From: Ruegeria aquimaris
GTDB lineage: Bacteria > Pseudomonadota > Alphaproteobacteria > Rhodobacterales > Rhodobacteraceae
DNA: 64,000 nucleotides
Reading direction: 5' to 3'
Assembly (NCBI RefSeq): GCF_025751555.1
Contig: NZ_JAOWLB010000001.1
Coordinates: 1 to 64,000, forward strand
The notes below the pieces were generated by a model. The model was not told the origin of the DNA, ran no database searches, and saw only the letters and a list, made by a program, of their open reading frames with translations. The translations under genes and the position numbers were made by a program. Below, piece after piece: positions 49,057 to 57,993 of the stretch. Within the stretch, counting starts at the first letter, position 1; each line of letters starts with the position of its first letter.

Positions 49057-49108
49057 CCGTAGGTGGCAGGTCCGTGCATTTTCCGCCGACCTCCCGAACC
49101 GTAGGTGG
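49057..49108. repeat. Direct repeat CCGTAGGTGG, two copies 42 bp apart
   Basis: Copies at 49057-49066 and 49099-49108 lie in the 238-bp gap between the synthase-like gene and the downstream response regulator. The spacing is close to four helical turns, which suits a regulator binding site. Nothing else is evident in the gap. Confidence 0.4.
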
Positions 49109-49166
49109 GATGGGCGATCCCGAGATGACCGGGCCACCGTGTCTTTACGATGGACGGGTCCTGGGC

Positions 49167-49925
49167 TCAGCTCAGGTAATTCCGGATATTGAACAGCACC
49201 GGCTGGCTTGCCGCGCCATCAATCGAGAACCTGGGCCCGACAGGCGTGGCGTCCGCGCCGATGCGGCGAGCCCAGCGCGACCACACCGCAGGTACGATGC
49301 CCAGAATGGAAGAGGCACCATTCTGATAGGCCGTCCTTGCCATGCCTTCAAACAGCATGTGCTGAACCGACAGCCTGCGGGCTGCGGGCACCGTCTCCGC
49401 GATGAAAAACCGCGTCGCTTCCCAGACATTGGCTCTGACCGGTGCCTCAAAGAACAGGACATCGGTCGGGATGCTGTCAAGCAGACCTCTTTGGGCATCC
49501 CGCAACATATAGCTGTAGATGCCGCATCTGGCCGTGGTCGGCAGCAACCGCACCCCGCCCACGATCTCGCCGAACTGATGCAGCACGATCCACTGACACG
49601 CGGGCGTGTCGTATTGATCGAACTCCATTCCCCCGGCCTCGGACACATTCCAGTGCAGGGTATCTATGAAGATGGATTTTCGGGCTTCGAGATATTTGGC
49701 AAGAAGCGTTCCATGCTCGTGGATATTGCGAAAGCTCATGACGCTTGACCGGACATTGCCAAGCGGGGACGGCTTCTGAGGCAAGCCGCGCGCAGGCAGG
49801 CGAAACCTGTGTCGCACCCTGCTTTTGGGCGCGATCTCCGCAGAGGCGCCTCCGGTAACCGGCTCCAGCTCCGGAAAAACCGTCGAAGCCAGACTGGCAC
49901 CCGCTAGCCTGAAAGTTTGGTCCAT
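49167..49925 (-). CDS. Acyl-homoserine-lactone synthase-like protein (LuxI family)
   Basis: The C-terminal 190 residues have all LuxI hallmarks: Arg/Phe in ARKSIFIDTLHWNV, the acidic motif EFDQYD, Arg in GGVRLLPTT, and WEATRFFI (usually E-S-R-F). The product would be an acyl-homoserine lactone, made from SAM and an acyl donor. The frame opens 62 residues before the family core. If the ATG at 49739 is the true start, the Arg, Phe and Trp fall at 19, 23 and 29, very near EsaI positions; the longer form has no better ribosome site. No LuxR gene is adjacent. Instead there are a histidine kinase, a P450 and two receiver proteins. Confidence 0.78.
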   Translation of the reverse strand: MDQTFRLAGASLASTVFPELEPVTGGASAEIAPKSRVRHRFRLPARGLPQKPSPLGNVRSSVMSFRNIHEHGTLLAKYLEARKSIFIDTLHWNVSEAGGMEFDQYDTPACQWIVLHQFGEIVGGVRLLPTTARCGIYSYMLRDAQRGLLDSIPTDVLFFEAPVRANVWEATRFFIAETVPAARRLSVQHMLFEGMARTAYQNGASSILGIVPAVWSRWARRIGADATPVGPRFSIDGAASQPVLFNIRNYLS

Positions 49926-50272
49926 GTCCTGCTCTGTCTTTTTGCCACACTTTTGACAAGAACATCCCAGTAAAGTCTATACCTAAGTGAAAGTCCTGTG
50001 CACCCAGAAAAACAGTGTGGCCAATTCGCAAGGAATCTGTGCGCGAATGGCAACGTGCTGATCGGGCAGCACCATGCACCGGCGGCAGGATCGGAGTTCG
50101 GGACCTCACGCCGCTGCCGATAGACGCCTTCCCGCCCCTGCTGGGCGCCCCCAAGCAGCCGCCCCTGTCGAAACCGGCCCGAGCCAGTCAAACTGTGACC
50201 GCATTTCCGGCCCACTGCTTCCTCAATCGGCAGATACCACTGCCGTGATGTCCCCAATGCGCAGTTGGAAAC
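49926..50272. other. Divergent intergenic region between the synthase-like gene and the histidine kinase
   Basis: About 350 bp without a gene. On the synthase side ACACTTTTGACAA (49947-49959) is close to a sequence before the second response regulator (54581-54593). I see no classical lux box and no terminator. Confidence 0.4.
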
Positions 50273-51661
50273 ATGACCGCAATAGACGCAAGGCAGCTTG
50301 ATCAGGTTCCGGAAAAACCCGTCGAGCGGATGCTGCAAAACATGAAGGATTACACTGCCATGAGCTTCGAGCTCATCTGGCAGCGTCAGGCAATTCTGCT
50401 GTCGGCAACCATTCTCACCGGCTATTTCTTCGACTTCTTCAACGCATTGCTGTTCTATTCGTGCATCCTGATTTGCGAGGGGCAGGATCTTATCCTTGCC
50501 AGACGGGTGGCCCGTCTGCGGCCCGATCAGCGCAAGGCGATCTTCGAGTCTCTGGCCTGGATTCTGCTCAATACGGTGCTGCATTCGACCGCCATTTGTC
50601 TTTACGCCATCTCGGTCGCGCTGGCGCAACCGTCTGGCGGGCACTTTACCCCGCTGTTTTTCCTGTTTGCCGCCGCCCTCTTTGCCGCAATGAACAACCA
50701 CCAGATCGTTTGGGCGATGATCCTCCGGCTGACCATGTACGGCATCTCGTTCATGGTGATTGTCGTCGAGGACATCTGGGTCGAACGGCCCGACCTGTCC
50801 TCGGAACTCTGGTTGCACTTCTTCACCGTTGTTTTTGTGATGTATTTCCTGATCGACTGTGCGTTTGTCTTTCTGAGGCTCTACAGAACCAATCTGGCGC
50901 AGCTCGAAAAGCTCAGGGAAGAGCATGAACGCACCAAGGCGGCCTATATTGCGAAATCGCAGTTCGTCTCAACGGTCAGCCACGAGCTTCGCACGCCGCT
51001 GACCTCGATCAAGGGCTCGCTGGACCTGATCAACTCGGGCGCCATCGGCGAAGTCCCGGAAAAGATGCAGGGCCTTGTCGATATGGCCAGTAAGAACAGC
51101 CAACGCCTGGCATCCCTGATCAATGACATCCTGGACATTCAAAAGATGGAAGCCGGAGAGATGGTGTACCGGATCCGGACCGTCGATGTCTGCGCCATCG
51201 TCCAGGAAGCGATTTCCAGCAATCTGGGTTATGCCAGCGCCCATAAGGTCACGATCGAACAGGACTGCCCTGATGAGGGGGATCTGTACATCTCCGCGGA
51301 TGCGTCACGTTTGATACAGGTTCTTTCGAACATGATCTCCAACGCGGCAAAGTTCTCCTCCGAGGGCAGCAGGGTTACCGTCGGCTGCCGTCGGACCGAT
51401 ACCGGCATTCGCATCTATGTCAAAGACCGCGGCATCGGGATTCCGCCCGGAAGCCGGGACAAGGTCTTCGACCGCTTTTCGCAGATCGATTCCTCTGACG
51501 AACGTCATGCCGGCGGAACCGGGCTGGGTATGAACATCTCCAGGGAGATCGTCGAACACTTCGGCGGCATCATCGACTATGAAAGCGAGGTCGGCGTCGG
51601 CTCGGTGTTCTATGTCGAGTTTCCGGAAGTCCGTAAGGTGCCCGATCCCGCAACGGCATGA
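50273..51661 (+). CDS. Membrane-bound sensor histidine kinase
   Basis: A 462-residue kinase. The N-terminal 205 residues hold about six hydrophobic helices with short loops (a MASE-like integral sensor, no PAS). After a coiled coil (LEKLREEHERTKAAY) come HisKA with His-237 (FVSTVSHELRTPLTS) and a full HATPase domain: N-box NMISNAAKFS, DRGIGIPPGSRDKVF, GTGLGMNISREI. There is no attached receiver. The candidate partners are the two response regulators flanking the cluster. A sensor buried in the membrane suits a lipophilic ligand such as an acyl-HSL or fatty acid. Confidence 0.88.
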   Translation: MTAIDARQLDQVPEKPVERMLQNMKDYTAMSFELIWQRQAILLSATILTGYFFDFFNALLFYSCILICEGQDLILARRVARLRPDQRKAIFESLAWILLNTVLHSTAICLYAISVALAQPSGGHFTPLFFLFAAALFAAMNNHQIVWAMILRLTMYGISFMVIVVEDIWVERPDLSSELWLHFFTVVFVMYFLIDCAFVFLRLYRTNLAQLEKLREEHERTKAAYIAKSQFVSTVSHELRTPLTSIKGSLDLINSGAIGEVPEKMQGLVDMASKNSQRLASLINDILDIQKMEAGEMVYRIRTVDVCAIVQEAISSNLGYASAHKVTIEQDCPDEGDLYISADASRLIQVLSNMISNAAKFSSEGSRVTVGCRRTDTGIRIYVKDRGIGIPPGSRDKVFDRFSQIDSSDERHAGGTGLGMNISREIVEHFGGIIDYESEVGVGSVFYVEFPEVRKVPDPATA

Positions 51662-51993
51662 GATCTTCCCCGGTCGGCACGGACCACTTGACCCCGCCAT
51701 GAGCCCGACGCGGGACCTGGGCACAGCCCTGTCGCTGGCGGGAGTGTTGTAGATCAGACTCAACCTCGGCGGCCAATCGCACCGGGCGAATTCCATTGTT
51801 TATCTTCCTGCCGCACGCGGGTTAAGATTCCCACAGGGCCAAGTGGCCCCGCCTTATCGCGGTCTTGCTTACCGTTGTTCGCCGTTAACGCGTGCCGCAA
51901 ATCCAGAAATTGAACCTTGCCCGGCTTTCCTCCCCCGTGGGGGATGCGCGGACAGGCAGGTTTACCTTGGCAGACTCGGTTGGAACTGTGGAA
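51662..51993. other. Intergenic region between kinase and P450 genes
   Basis: About 330 bp. It contains the hairpins GGGCC-AAGT-GGCCC (51836-51849) and TCCCCC-GT-GGGGGA (51931-51944). An open frame continues upstream to a GTG at 51892, so the P450 may start earlier. No clear promoter. Confidence 0.4.
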
Positions 51994-53328
51994 ATGAAAG
52001 ACATCAGCATTGCGCCGGTTTCGGCCAGACTGGCGGAAAAGCCGGTTGGTCTGCTTGATTTTGCGCGATCGGCCGGTCGGAACATGCTTGAGGTGATCCC
52101 GGCGGAGACCCTGCGGCAAACCTATGTCCGCGGGCCGCTGAACATTCACTACTTCTGCGATCCCGAGATGATCACCGAACTGCTGGTTGGCCAGGGCCGG
52201 TCGTTTCCAAAGGCGAAGTTCACCAAGGATATCATCGGATCGGCGGTAGGAAACGGCCTGATCCTGTCCGAGGGTCAGAAGTGGCGTCAACAAAGGCGCC
52301 GCTATTCACCGCTCTTTTCCGCCCGCAACCTGCCCACCCTTTCGGATCACTTCGCCGAAACCGGGATCGAGGTCGCGGACTCGCTGGCCGAAAATCCGGG
52401 GCCCGTCGACTTTGCCCAGGTCGCGCCGGCATCGACCCTCACCAACATCTCTAGGGTCATTTTCTCGGGCAACGAAGAGGTCAGCGCAGAACAGATCCGC
52501 ACGGGTCTGATTTCCTACTTCGACTACATTTCCGACATCTCCCTGTTCGACCTGATGGGATTGCCGAAATGGTTGCCGCGCAAGAAATGGTTCCGCAGCA
52601 AGGCGCCGGTCACGACAATGCGCGACCTGGCGCGGAACGTGATTGACCATCGCCGCGCCGAAAACCGCGACACGCCGCGTGATTTTCTGGACTTCATGAT
52701 CGAAGCGCTGAAAACCGACTTCGAGGATGCCGAAACGACGGTCGACAATCTTCTCACTTTTGTCGTTGCCGGGCACGAAACCTCTGCGAACGCCTTGTGC
52801 TGGGGGTATTATCTTCTGGCCATGCACCCGGAGATGCAGCGCAGAATTCGCAGTGAAATCCTGTCGGTCCGAGACAGCGGCAAGATCCGCTTCGAGGACC
52901 TTGAACACATGCCCTTGCTGCGGGCGCATATCAAGGAAACGCTGCGCCTGTATCCTTCTGCGGCCTTCTTCGCCAGGGATGCGGCCGAGGATATCGAAAT
53001 AAAGGGGATCTCGATCAAGAAGAACGACGCGCTGTTCTTTCCGGTCTATTCATTGCATCGCAACGAGGCCCTGTGGCCCGAACCGGATCATTATCGCCCC
53101 GAACGGTTCCTTGGCGCGCCGCTTCCGCGCGGACAGTACATCCCCTTTGGCGACGGCCCCCGCATCTGCATCGGCGCGCAATATGCCGAAACAGAGATCA
53201 TGATCCTGATGGCATCGCTGCTGCGCCGGGTGAAACTGTCCCTGTCCGACCAGCCATTGCCCGAGCCGGTGCTGACCTTCACCATGCGTACCAGCGGACC
53301 GATGGTCCTGACCGTGGCCCCGGCCTAG
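51994..53328 (+). CDS. Cytochrome P450
   Basis: A 444-residue soluble P450. C-helix WRQQRRRYSP, I-helix oxygen-binding motif AGHETSAN (about 259), ExxR in KETLRLYP (about 315), the PERF-type YRPERF, and the heme loop FGDGPRICIG with Cys-392. The substrate-recognition region resembles fatty-acid or terpene hydroxylases, but no substrate is certain. With a signal-synthase-like gene and kinase next to it, hydroxylation of an acyl chain or of the signal is an attractive guess. Start at 51994 is uncertain; a GTG at 51892 would add 34 residues. Confidence 0.88.
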   Translation: MKDISIAPVSARLAEKPVGLLDFARSAGRNMLEVIPAETLRQTYVRGPLNIHYFCDPEMITELLVGQGRSFPKAKFTKDIIGSAVGNGLILSEGQKWRQQRRRYSPLFSARNLPTLSDHFAETGIEVADSLAENPGPVDFAQVAPASTLTNISRVIFSGNEEVSAEQIRTGLISYFDYISDISLFDLMGLPKWLPRKKWFRSKAPVTTMRDLARNVIDHRRAENRDTPRDFLDFMIEALKTDFEDAETTVDNLLTFVVAGHETSANALCWGYYLLAMHPEMQRRIRSEILSVRDSGKIRFEDLEHMPLLRAHIKETLRLYPSAAFFARDAAEDIEIKGISIKKNDALFFPVYSLHRNEALWPEPDHYRPERFLGAPLPRGQYIPFGDGPRICIGAQYAETEIMILMASLLRRVKLSLSDQPLPEPVLTFTMRTSGPMVLTVAPA

Positions 53329-53361
53329 CCCACCGCAGGTGACGCCTCAACAGGCATGCGC

Positions 53362-54495
53362 TTACTTCTGCGCAAGATAGCTGTCTTCGCCGAAGAGTTC
53401 GAACATCACCCGTTCGTAAACCCGCCTGCGTTCCCGGCCTTGGATCGCGGGTTCGGTCGGGTCGCTTGCCAGGTCATGCGTATCCTCGTCCTTCTGCAAA
53501 GCCTGTTCGCGCTCGTCCACGCTCCGGACCGCCTTGCCAAGCGCGGCCATGGCGCCGGCCTTGGACAGAGACCGCATCGACACCCGATCGCCGATCAGCA
53601 CCCGCAACCACCCGGTCGCGCTGCGGTTCCCGACCAGTGTTCCGAACACCTGGTTCAACCTGTCTTCTGACGGAAGGGCGCCGGTCGCGTCTTTCCCGTG
53701 CGTCACCACCAGGAACACGCCGCTGCCCCTGTACGAGAAGATGGCATTTGCCTCTTTGGTCGTCATCTGGATGGCGCGCGCAAGGTCGGAGACCGCGCGG
53801 CGGAAATCGCCGGATTTGCTGAGATCAAAGAAATACTCGGCATCCTGGATCTTGACCGCGATGACCGACGACTCGAAGAGACGGCCACGGGACAGCTGCT
53901 CGACATAGTTGTCGAACTCGACATAGCGCAGGCACCGGCCCAGACCCTCGATCGAGAACGGATCGTCCAGGTTGAATTGCTGGTTGAAGTCCAGTTCGTC
54001 CTGAAGAAATCTTGCGGACTCCAGTGTCCGTTGCGCTTTCATCCGTTCCTGCATCAGCAGATGAGCGGAGTTGATCCGGCTGCGCAACTCAAGGAAGTCA
54101 AAGGGCTTGCTGACATAATCCGTCGCCCCCTCAAGGAACGCCGCCTCGACATAGTGCCGCTCGGTCATGGCGGTGATCATGATGACAGAGGTTTCACGGT
54201 ACTCTGGCAGCGCGCGTATGCGCCGCAACAGTTCTATGCCGTTCACCTGCGGCATCTGAACGTCCAGCAAGAAGCAATCGAACGGGGTCTCACAGCCCTC
54301 GATCGCGCGGAGCGCACGCTCTGCCGAACTTGCCGTCGAAACCTTGCAGTTGCCGAATGACGTCAACGCCGTTTTCAGCAACTCCAGGATGCTTTCATCG
54401 TCATCGACGATCAAGACCTTGAGCAGTTTCTGCTTCTGCGCGCGCAGTTCCAGCTTCTTTTGAAACTGATCTCTTCCCGGGTTCGAGTGCTTCAT
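53362..54495 (-). CDS. Response regulator with degenerate GGDEF-like output domain (second paralogue)
   Basis: A 377-residue protein built like the one at 47987-48928. After a basic coiled N-terminus (about 27 residues) the receiver has DDD at 31-33, Asp-78 (FLLDVQMPQVNG) and Lys-130 (DYVSKPFDF). The C-terminal domain shares FDNYVEQLSRGRLFESSVIAVKI with the paralogue's ENYVFKISTAHPLHSSVLAVKV and has GSGVF (257-261) in place of GGDEF. A charged C-terminal extension is unique to this copy. It is convergent with the P450. Starts at 54531 or 54552 are possible. Confidence 0.8.
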   Translation of the reverse strand: MKHSNPGRDQFQKKLELRAQKQKLLKVLIVDDDESILELLKTALTSFGNCKVSTASSAERALRAIEGCETPFDCFLLDVQMPQVNGIELLRRIRALPEYRETSVIMITAMTERHYVEAAFLEGATDYVSKPFDFLELRSRINSAHLLMQERMKAQRTLESARFLQDELDFNQQFNLDDPFSIEGLGRCLRYVEFDNYVEQLSRGRLFESSVIAVKIQDAEYFFDLSKSGDFRRAVSDLARAIQMTTKEANAIFSYRGSGVFLVVTHGKDATGALPSEDRLNQVFGTLVGNRSATGWLRVLIGDRVSMRSLSKAGAMAALGKAVRSVDEREQALQKDEDTHDLASDPTEPAIQGRERRRVYERVMFELFGEDSYLAQK

Positions 54496-54842
54496 ATCTG
54501 GGGCCTGATGGCAGCTGAGTTTCACCGTCATCCTAGGCAGAGAGTGGGCCAAAAACGTGGCACCTGATCAGATAAATTTTACATTTTTGACAAAATTATG
54601 TTTAAATTTAGACAGTTATCGAGAATTCGGAGACAGTTTCCCGAAAGTCGGTCCTTTGTTCTCGATCCGGAAAACGCGTTCGGTATGGTCGATTTTCCCG
54701 CTAAAGCTGAGTCGGTCCAGATGGAACATGGAACCCCAGAACAGCGACCGGAACGCGCCCCGTTTGCAGCCGGTTTTGTTACCGTCAAGCGGGCAAAGCC
54801 CTTTGTTTGCAAGGTTCTTCTTTAGTTACAAAGGGGGTAGGA
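54496..54842. other. AT-rich promoter region of the second response regulator and tRNA downstream region
   Basis: The segment 54565-54620 is strikingly AT-rich for this genome and contains ACATTTTTGACAA (TTGTCA on the minus strand), so it probably holds the response-regulator promoter. The rest up to the tRNA shows no gene; short open frames there lack coding character. Confidence 0.45.
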
Positions 54843-54917
54843 TGGTGGGTGATAAGAGATTTGAACTCCTGACATCTTCGATGTGAACGAAGCGCTCTAC
54901 CACTGAGCTAATCACCC
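54843..54917 (-). tRNA. tRNA-Val (anticodon CAC)
   Basis: A full cloverleaf: acceptor GGGTGAT/ATCACCC, discriminator A and encoded CCA, D-arm GCTC/GAGC, anticodon stem CTTCG/CGAAG with loop TTCACAT, and T-arm AGGAG-TTCAAAT-CTCTT. Anticodon CAC reads GUG. It lies 19 nt after the HU-like gene on the same strand, and could be processed from that transcript. Confidence 0.93.
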
Positions 54918-54936
54918 ATGAGGCCGGTTATTAGCG

Positions 54937-55434
54937 TTACTCGGCAGGCTCTGCAAGGGGGTCCTGGTCAAGTTTTTCGACCGGCGCGCTGTCTTGTGTG
55001 CTGCGGCGCAGCTTGCAGATGATCACCTGCCCGGTGCCCTTGTCGGTGGACCTGTTCACCTTCAGCTTGCCCATCGGCGACAGGTTCAGACTGCGCCCGT
55101 CCGAGATCGCCTCGCCCAGAATTGCCAGCATCGCCTCGACCGCCGGTTTGGCGAATTTCTTCTTCACCTCCGACCGGGCAACAACCAGGTCGATCAGTTC
55201 GCGCTTGCGCAACTCGTTGCCATCCGTCCCCAGATCGGCATCCTCGGGATCGGCATCCTCGACGCCCGTGTCGCTGTCGTCGGCGCGACCCCTGGTCACT
55301 TCGGGCAGCGGTGTTTCCAATTGTTCGGACGGGTCCTGCGTGTCGGTCTCGACGGGCGTGGCGGGCGCCTTGCGCGGGCTTCGGGTCGTGGTTTTCCGGG
55401 TCGTGCTCGGCGTCCGGGTCGTGCGTTTTGCCAT
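54937..55434 (-). CDS. HU-family DNA-binding protein with long disordered N-terminus
   Basis: A 165-residue protein. The first 70 or so residues are Thr/Arg/Pro-rich then acidic (RKTTTRSPRKAPATPVETD), with low complexity. From about residue 72 a HU/IHF-type fold follows (LRKRELIDLVVARSEVKKKF, AISDGRSLNLSPMGKLKV), which is shorter than HU and lacks a clear Pro-tipped arm. It is probably a nucleoid-associated protein. It follows lon on the same strand, as is common in Rhodobacteraceae. Confidence 0.75.
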   Translation of the reverse strand: MAKRTTRTPSTTRKTTTRSPRKAPATPVETDTQDPSEQLETPLPEVTRGRADDSDTGVEDADPEDADLGTDGNELRKRELIDLVVARSEVKKKFAKPAVEAMLAILGEAISDGRSLNLSPMGKLKVNRSTDKGTGQVIICKLRRSTQDSAPVEKLDQDPLAEPAE

Positions 55435-55535
55435 GATCTCGCCTCTTGGTTCCGTTTTGCGCCAAGTTACTCAACTGTTGCCATTCTGGCTACAGTGTCC
55501 GAAGAAATAGTTGAAACCTGTTCCCCGAATACAAG

Positions 55536-55561
55536 AAAGGCGAGCATTTGTGCCCGCCTTT
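55536..55561 (-). terminator. Terminator after lon
   Basis: On the minus strand AAAGGCGGGC-6 nt-GCTCGCCTTT followed by TCTTGTATT. One G-T pair in a 10-bp stem. It lies 21 nt past the lon stop. Confidence 0.75.
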
Positions 55562-55581
55562 CCCGTCATCTCTGCCGCTGA

Positions 55582-57993
55582 TCAATGCGCGGTGGCCGAT
55601 GCCCCCTCACCGCCCGAAATCGCGCTTTTTGCGGCGGCGGCCTCTTCCTCGGCCACTTCGTCCCATTCCACCGGCTCGGGCTGCCGCACCAGCGCCAGTT
55701 TCAGCACCTCGGAGACATGGGCGACCGGAATGATCTCCAGCCCTTCCTTCACATTGTCCGGAATCTCCGGCAGGTCCTTTGCGTTCTCGGCCGGGATCAG
55801 CACCGTCTTGACGCCGCCCCTGAGAGCCGCCAGCAGCTTCTCCTTAAGCCCGCCGATGGCCAGCACATTGCCGCGCAAGGTGACCTCGCCGGTCATCGCG
55901 ATATCCTTGCGCACCGGGATCTGGGTCAGGACCGATACGATCGAGGTCACCATCGCGATACCGGCGCTCGGGCCGTCCTTGGGCGTGGCACCCTCGGGCA
56001 CGTGCACGTGAATGTCCCAACGGTTCAGCCGCGGCGGTTTCACCCCGATCGACGGCGCGATCGAGTGCACGTAAGACGCCGCCGCGTCGATCGATTCCTT
56101 CATCACCTCGCCCAGCTTGCCGGTGGTCTTCATCCGGCCCTTGCCCGGCAGACGCAGTGCCTCGATCGACAACAGATCGCCGCCGACACTGGTCCAGGCC
56201 AGCCCGGTCACCACACCGACCTGGTCGTCCTTTTCCGCCAGCCCGAACTTGAACCGCCGCACGCCCAGGAAATCCTCCAGGTTCGCCGGGGTCACCTCGA
56301 CCCGTTCGGCGGATTTCTTGAGGATCTTGGTCAGCGCCTTGCGGCAGATCTTGGCGATCTCGCGCTCCAGGTTCCGCACCCCCGCCTCGCGGGTGTAATA
56401 GCGGATGATGTCGGTCAGCGCCGCCTCGGTCAGCTCGAACTCCTTCGCCTTCAGACCGTGGTTCTTGGTCTGCTTCGGCAGCAGGTGACGATGCGCGATC
56501 TCGCGCTTCTCGTCCTCGGTGTACCCGGCCAGCGGAATGATCTCCATCCGGTCCAGAAGCGGCCCGGGCATGTTATAGCTGTTCGACGTGGTCAGGAACA
56601 TCACGTTCGACAGGTCGTATTCCACTTCCATGTAGTGGTCGACAAAGGTGCTGTTCTGTTCCGGATCCAGAACCTCCAGCATGGCGCTGGCCGGGTCGCC
56701 CCGGAAATCCTGCCCCATCTTGTCGATCTCGTCGAGCAGGATCAGCGGATTGGTGGTTTTCGCCTTCTTCAGCGACTGGATGATCTTGCCCGGCATCGAG
56801 CCGATATAGGTCCGCCGATGGCCACGGATCTCGCTCTCGTCGCGCACCCCGCCCAGGCTGATGCGGATGAACTCGCGCCCGGTGGCCTTGGCCACCGACT
56901 TGCCCAGGCTGGTCTTGCCCACGCCCGGAGGACCGACAAGGCACAGGATCGGACCTTTCAGCTTCTGGCTGCGCTGCTGCACCGCCAGATACTCGACGAT
57001 CCGCTCCTTGACCTTCTCCAGACCATAGTGATCGGCGTCCAGCACCTCTTCGGCGCGGCCCAGATCCTTCTTGACCCGGCTCTTCACGCCCCACGGGATC
57101 GACAGCAGCCAGTCCAGATAGTTGCGCACCACCGTAGCCTCGGCCGACATCGGCGACATGTTCTTGAGCTTCTTCAGCTCGGCCTCGGCCTTCTCGCGCG
57201 CCTCTTTCGACAGCTTGGTGGCGCCGATCTTCTCTTCCAGCTCGGCGATCTCGCCGGCACCCTCTTCGCCATCGCCCAGCTCGCGCTGGATCGCCTTCAT
57301 CTGCTCGTTCAGGTAATACTCGCGCTGGGTCTTCTCCATCTGCGACTTGACGCGGGTCTTGATCTTCTTCTCGACCTGAAGAACGCTCAGCTCGCCCTGC
57401 ATCAGGCCATAGACCTTCTCCAGCCGCTCGCTGACCGACAGGGTCTCCAGCAGGTCCTGTTTCTGGCCCACCTCAATTCCCAGATGCCCGGCGACCAGAT
57501 CGGCCAGCTTGGCGGGCTCGGTGGTCTCGCCCACCGCCGACAGCGCCTCTTCGGGGATGTTCTTGCGCACCTTGGCATAACGCTCGAACTCGTCGCCCAC
57601 CGTGCGGATCAGCGCCTGGGTCGTGGTCACGTCACCGGGAATCTCGGTCAGATACTCGGCGCGCGCCTCAAAGAAGTCCTCGTTCTCGAGGAATTCGGTG
57701 ATCTTCACCCGCGCCTGCCCCTCGACCAGCACCTTGACCGTGCCATCGGGCAGCTTCAGCAACTGCAACACATTGGCCAGCACACCGGTGCGATAGATAC
57801 CGTCGACGGCGGGGTCGTCGACGCCCGGGTCGATCTGGCTCGACAGCAGGATCTGCTTGTCGTCCTGCATCACCTCTTCCAGCGCCCGCACCGATTTCTC
57901 GCGGCCCACGAACAGCGGCACGATCATATGCGGAAACACGACGATGTCGCGCAGCGGCAGGACGGGGTAAGAGGCGTTCAGAGGCTCTTGCAT
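55582..57993 (-). CDS. lon: ATP-dependent protease La
   Basis: A homohexameric AAA+ protease that degrades misfolded and regulatory proteins (in alphaproteobacteria including CcrM, DnaA and SciP). N-terminal LonN domain ([23 protein letters not shown]), Walker [12 protein letters not shown], Walker B ILLDEIDK, catalytic Ser in [11 protein letters not shown] and Lys in [12 protein letters not shown]. 803 residues, full length. It has a good RpoH-type promoter upstream. SciP is encoded in the same window. Confidence 0.97.
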   Translation of the reverse strand: MQEPLNASYPVLPLRDIVVFPHMIVPLFVGREKSVRALEEVMQDDKQILLSSQIDPGVDDPAVDGIYRTGVLANVLQLLKLPDGTVKVLVEGQARVKITEFLENEDFFEARAEYLTEIPGDVTTTQALIRTVGDEFERYAKVRKNIPEEALSAVGETTEPAKLADLVAGHLGIEVGQKQDLLETLSVSERLEKVYGLMQGELSVLQVEKKIKTRVKSQMEKTQREYYLNEQMKAIQRELGDGEEGAGEIAELEEKIGATKLSKEAREKAEAELKKLKNMSPMSAEATVVRNYLDWLLSIPWGVKSRVKKDLGRAEEVLDADHYGLEKVKERIVEYLAVQQRSQKLKGPILCLVGPPGVGKTSLGKSVAKATGREFIRISLGGVRDESEIRGHRRTYIGSMPGKIIQSLKKAKTTNPLILLDEIDKMGQDFRGDPASAMLEVLDPEQNSTFVDHYMEVEYDLSNVMFLTTSNSYNMPGPLLDRMEIIPLAGYTEDEKREIAHRHLLPKQTKNHGLKAKEFELTEAALTDIIRYYTREAGVRNLEREIAKICRKALTKILKKSAERVEVTPANLEDFLGVRRFKFGLAEKDDQVGVVTGLAWTSVGGDLLSIEALRLPGKGRMKTTGKLGEVMKESIDAAASYVHSIAPSIGVKPPRLNRWDIHVHVPEGATPKDGPSAGIAMVTSIVSVLTQIPVRKDIAMTGEVTLRGNVLAIGGLKEKLLAALRGGVKTVLIPAENAKDLPEIPDNVKEGLEIIPVAHVSEVLKLALVRQPEPVEWDEVAEEEAAAAKSAISGGEGASATAH

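Noticed and set aside
49926-50272. lux box upstream of the LuxI-like gene
   Set aside because: No 18-20 bp inverted repeat of the lux-box type was found, in keeping with the absence of LuxR.
54557-54886. Short plus-strand open frames between the response regulator and tRNA-Val
   Set aside because: They run over an AT-rich promoter region and the antisense of the tRNA, with no ribosome site.
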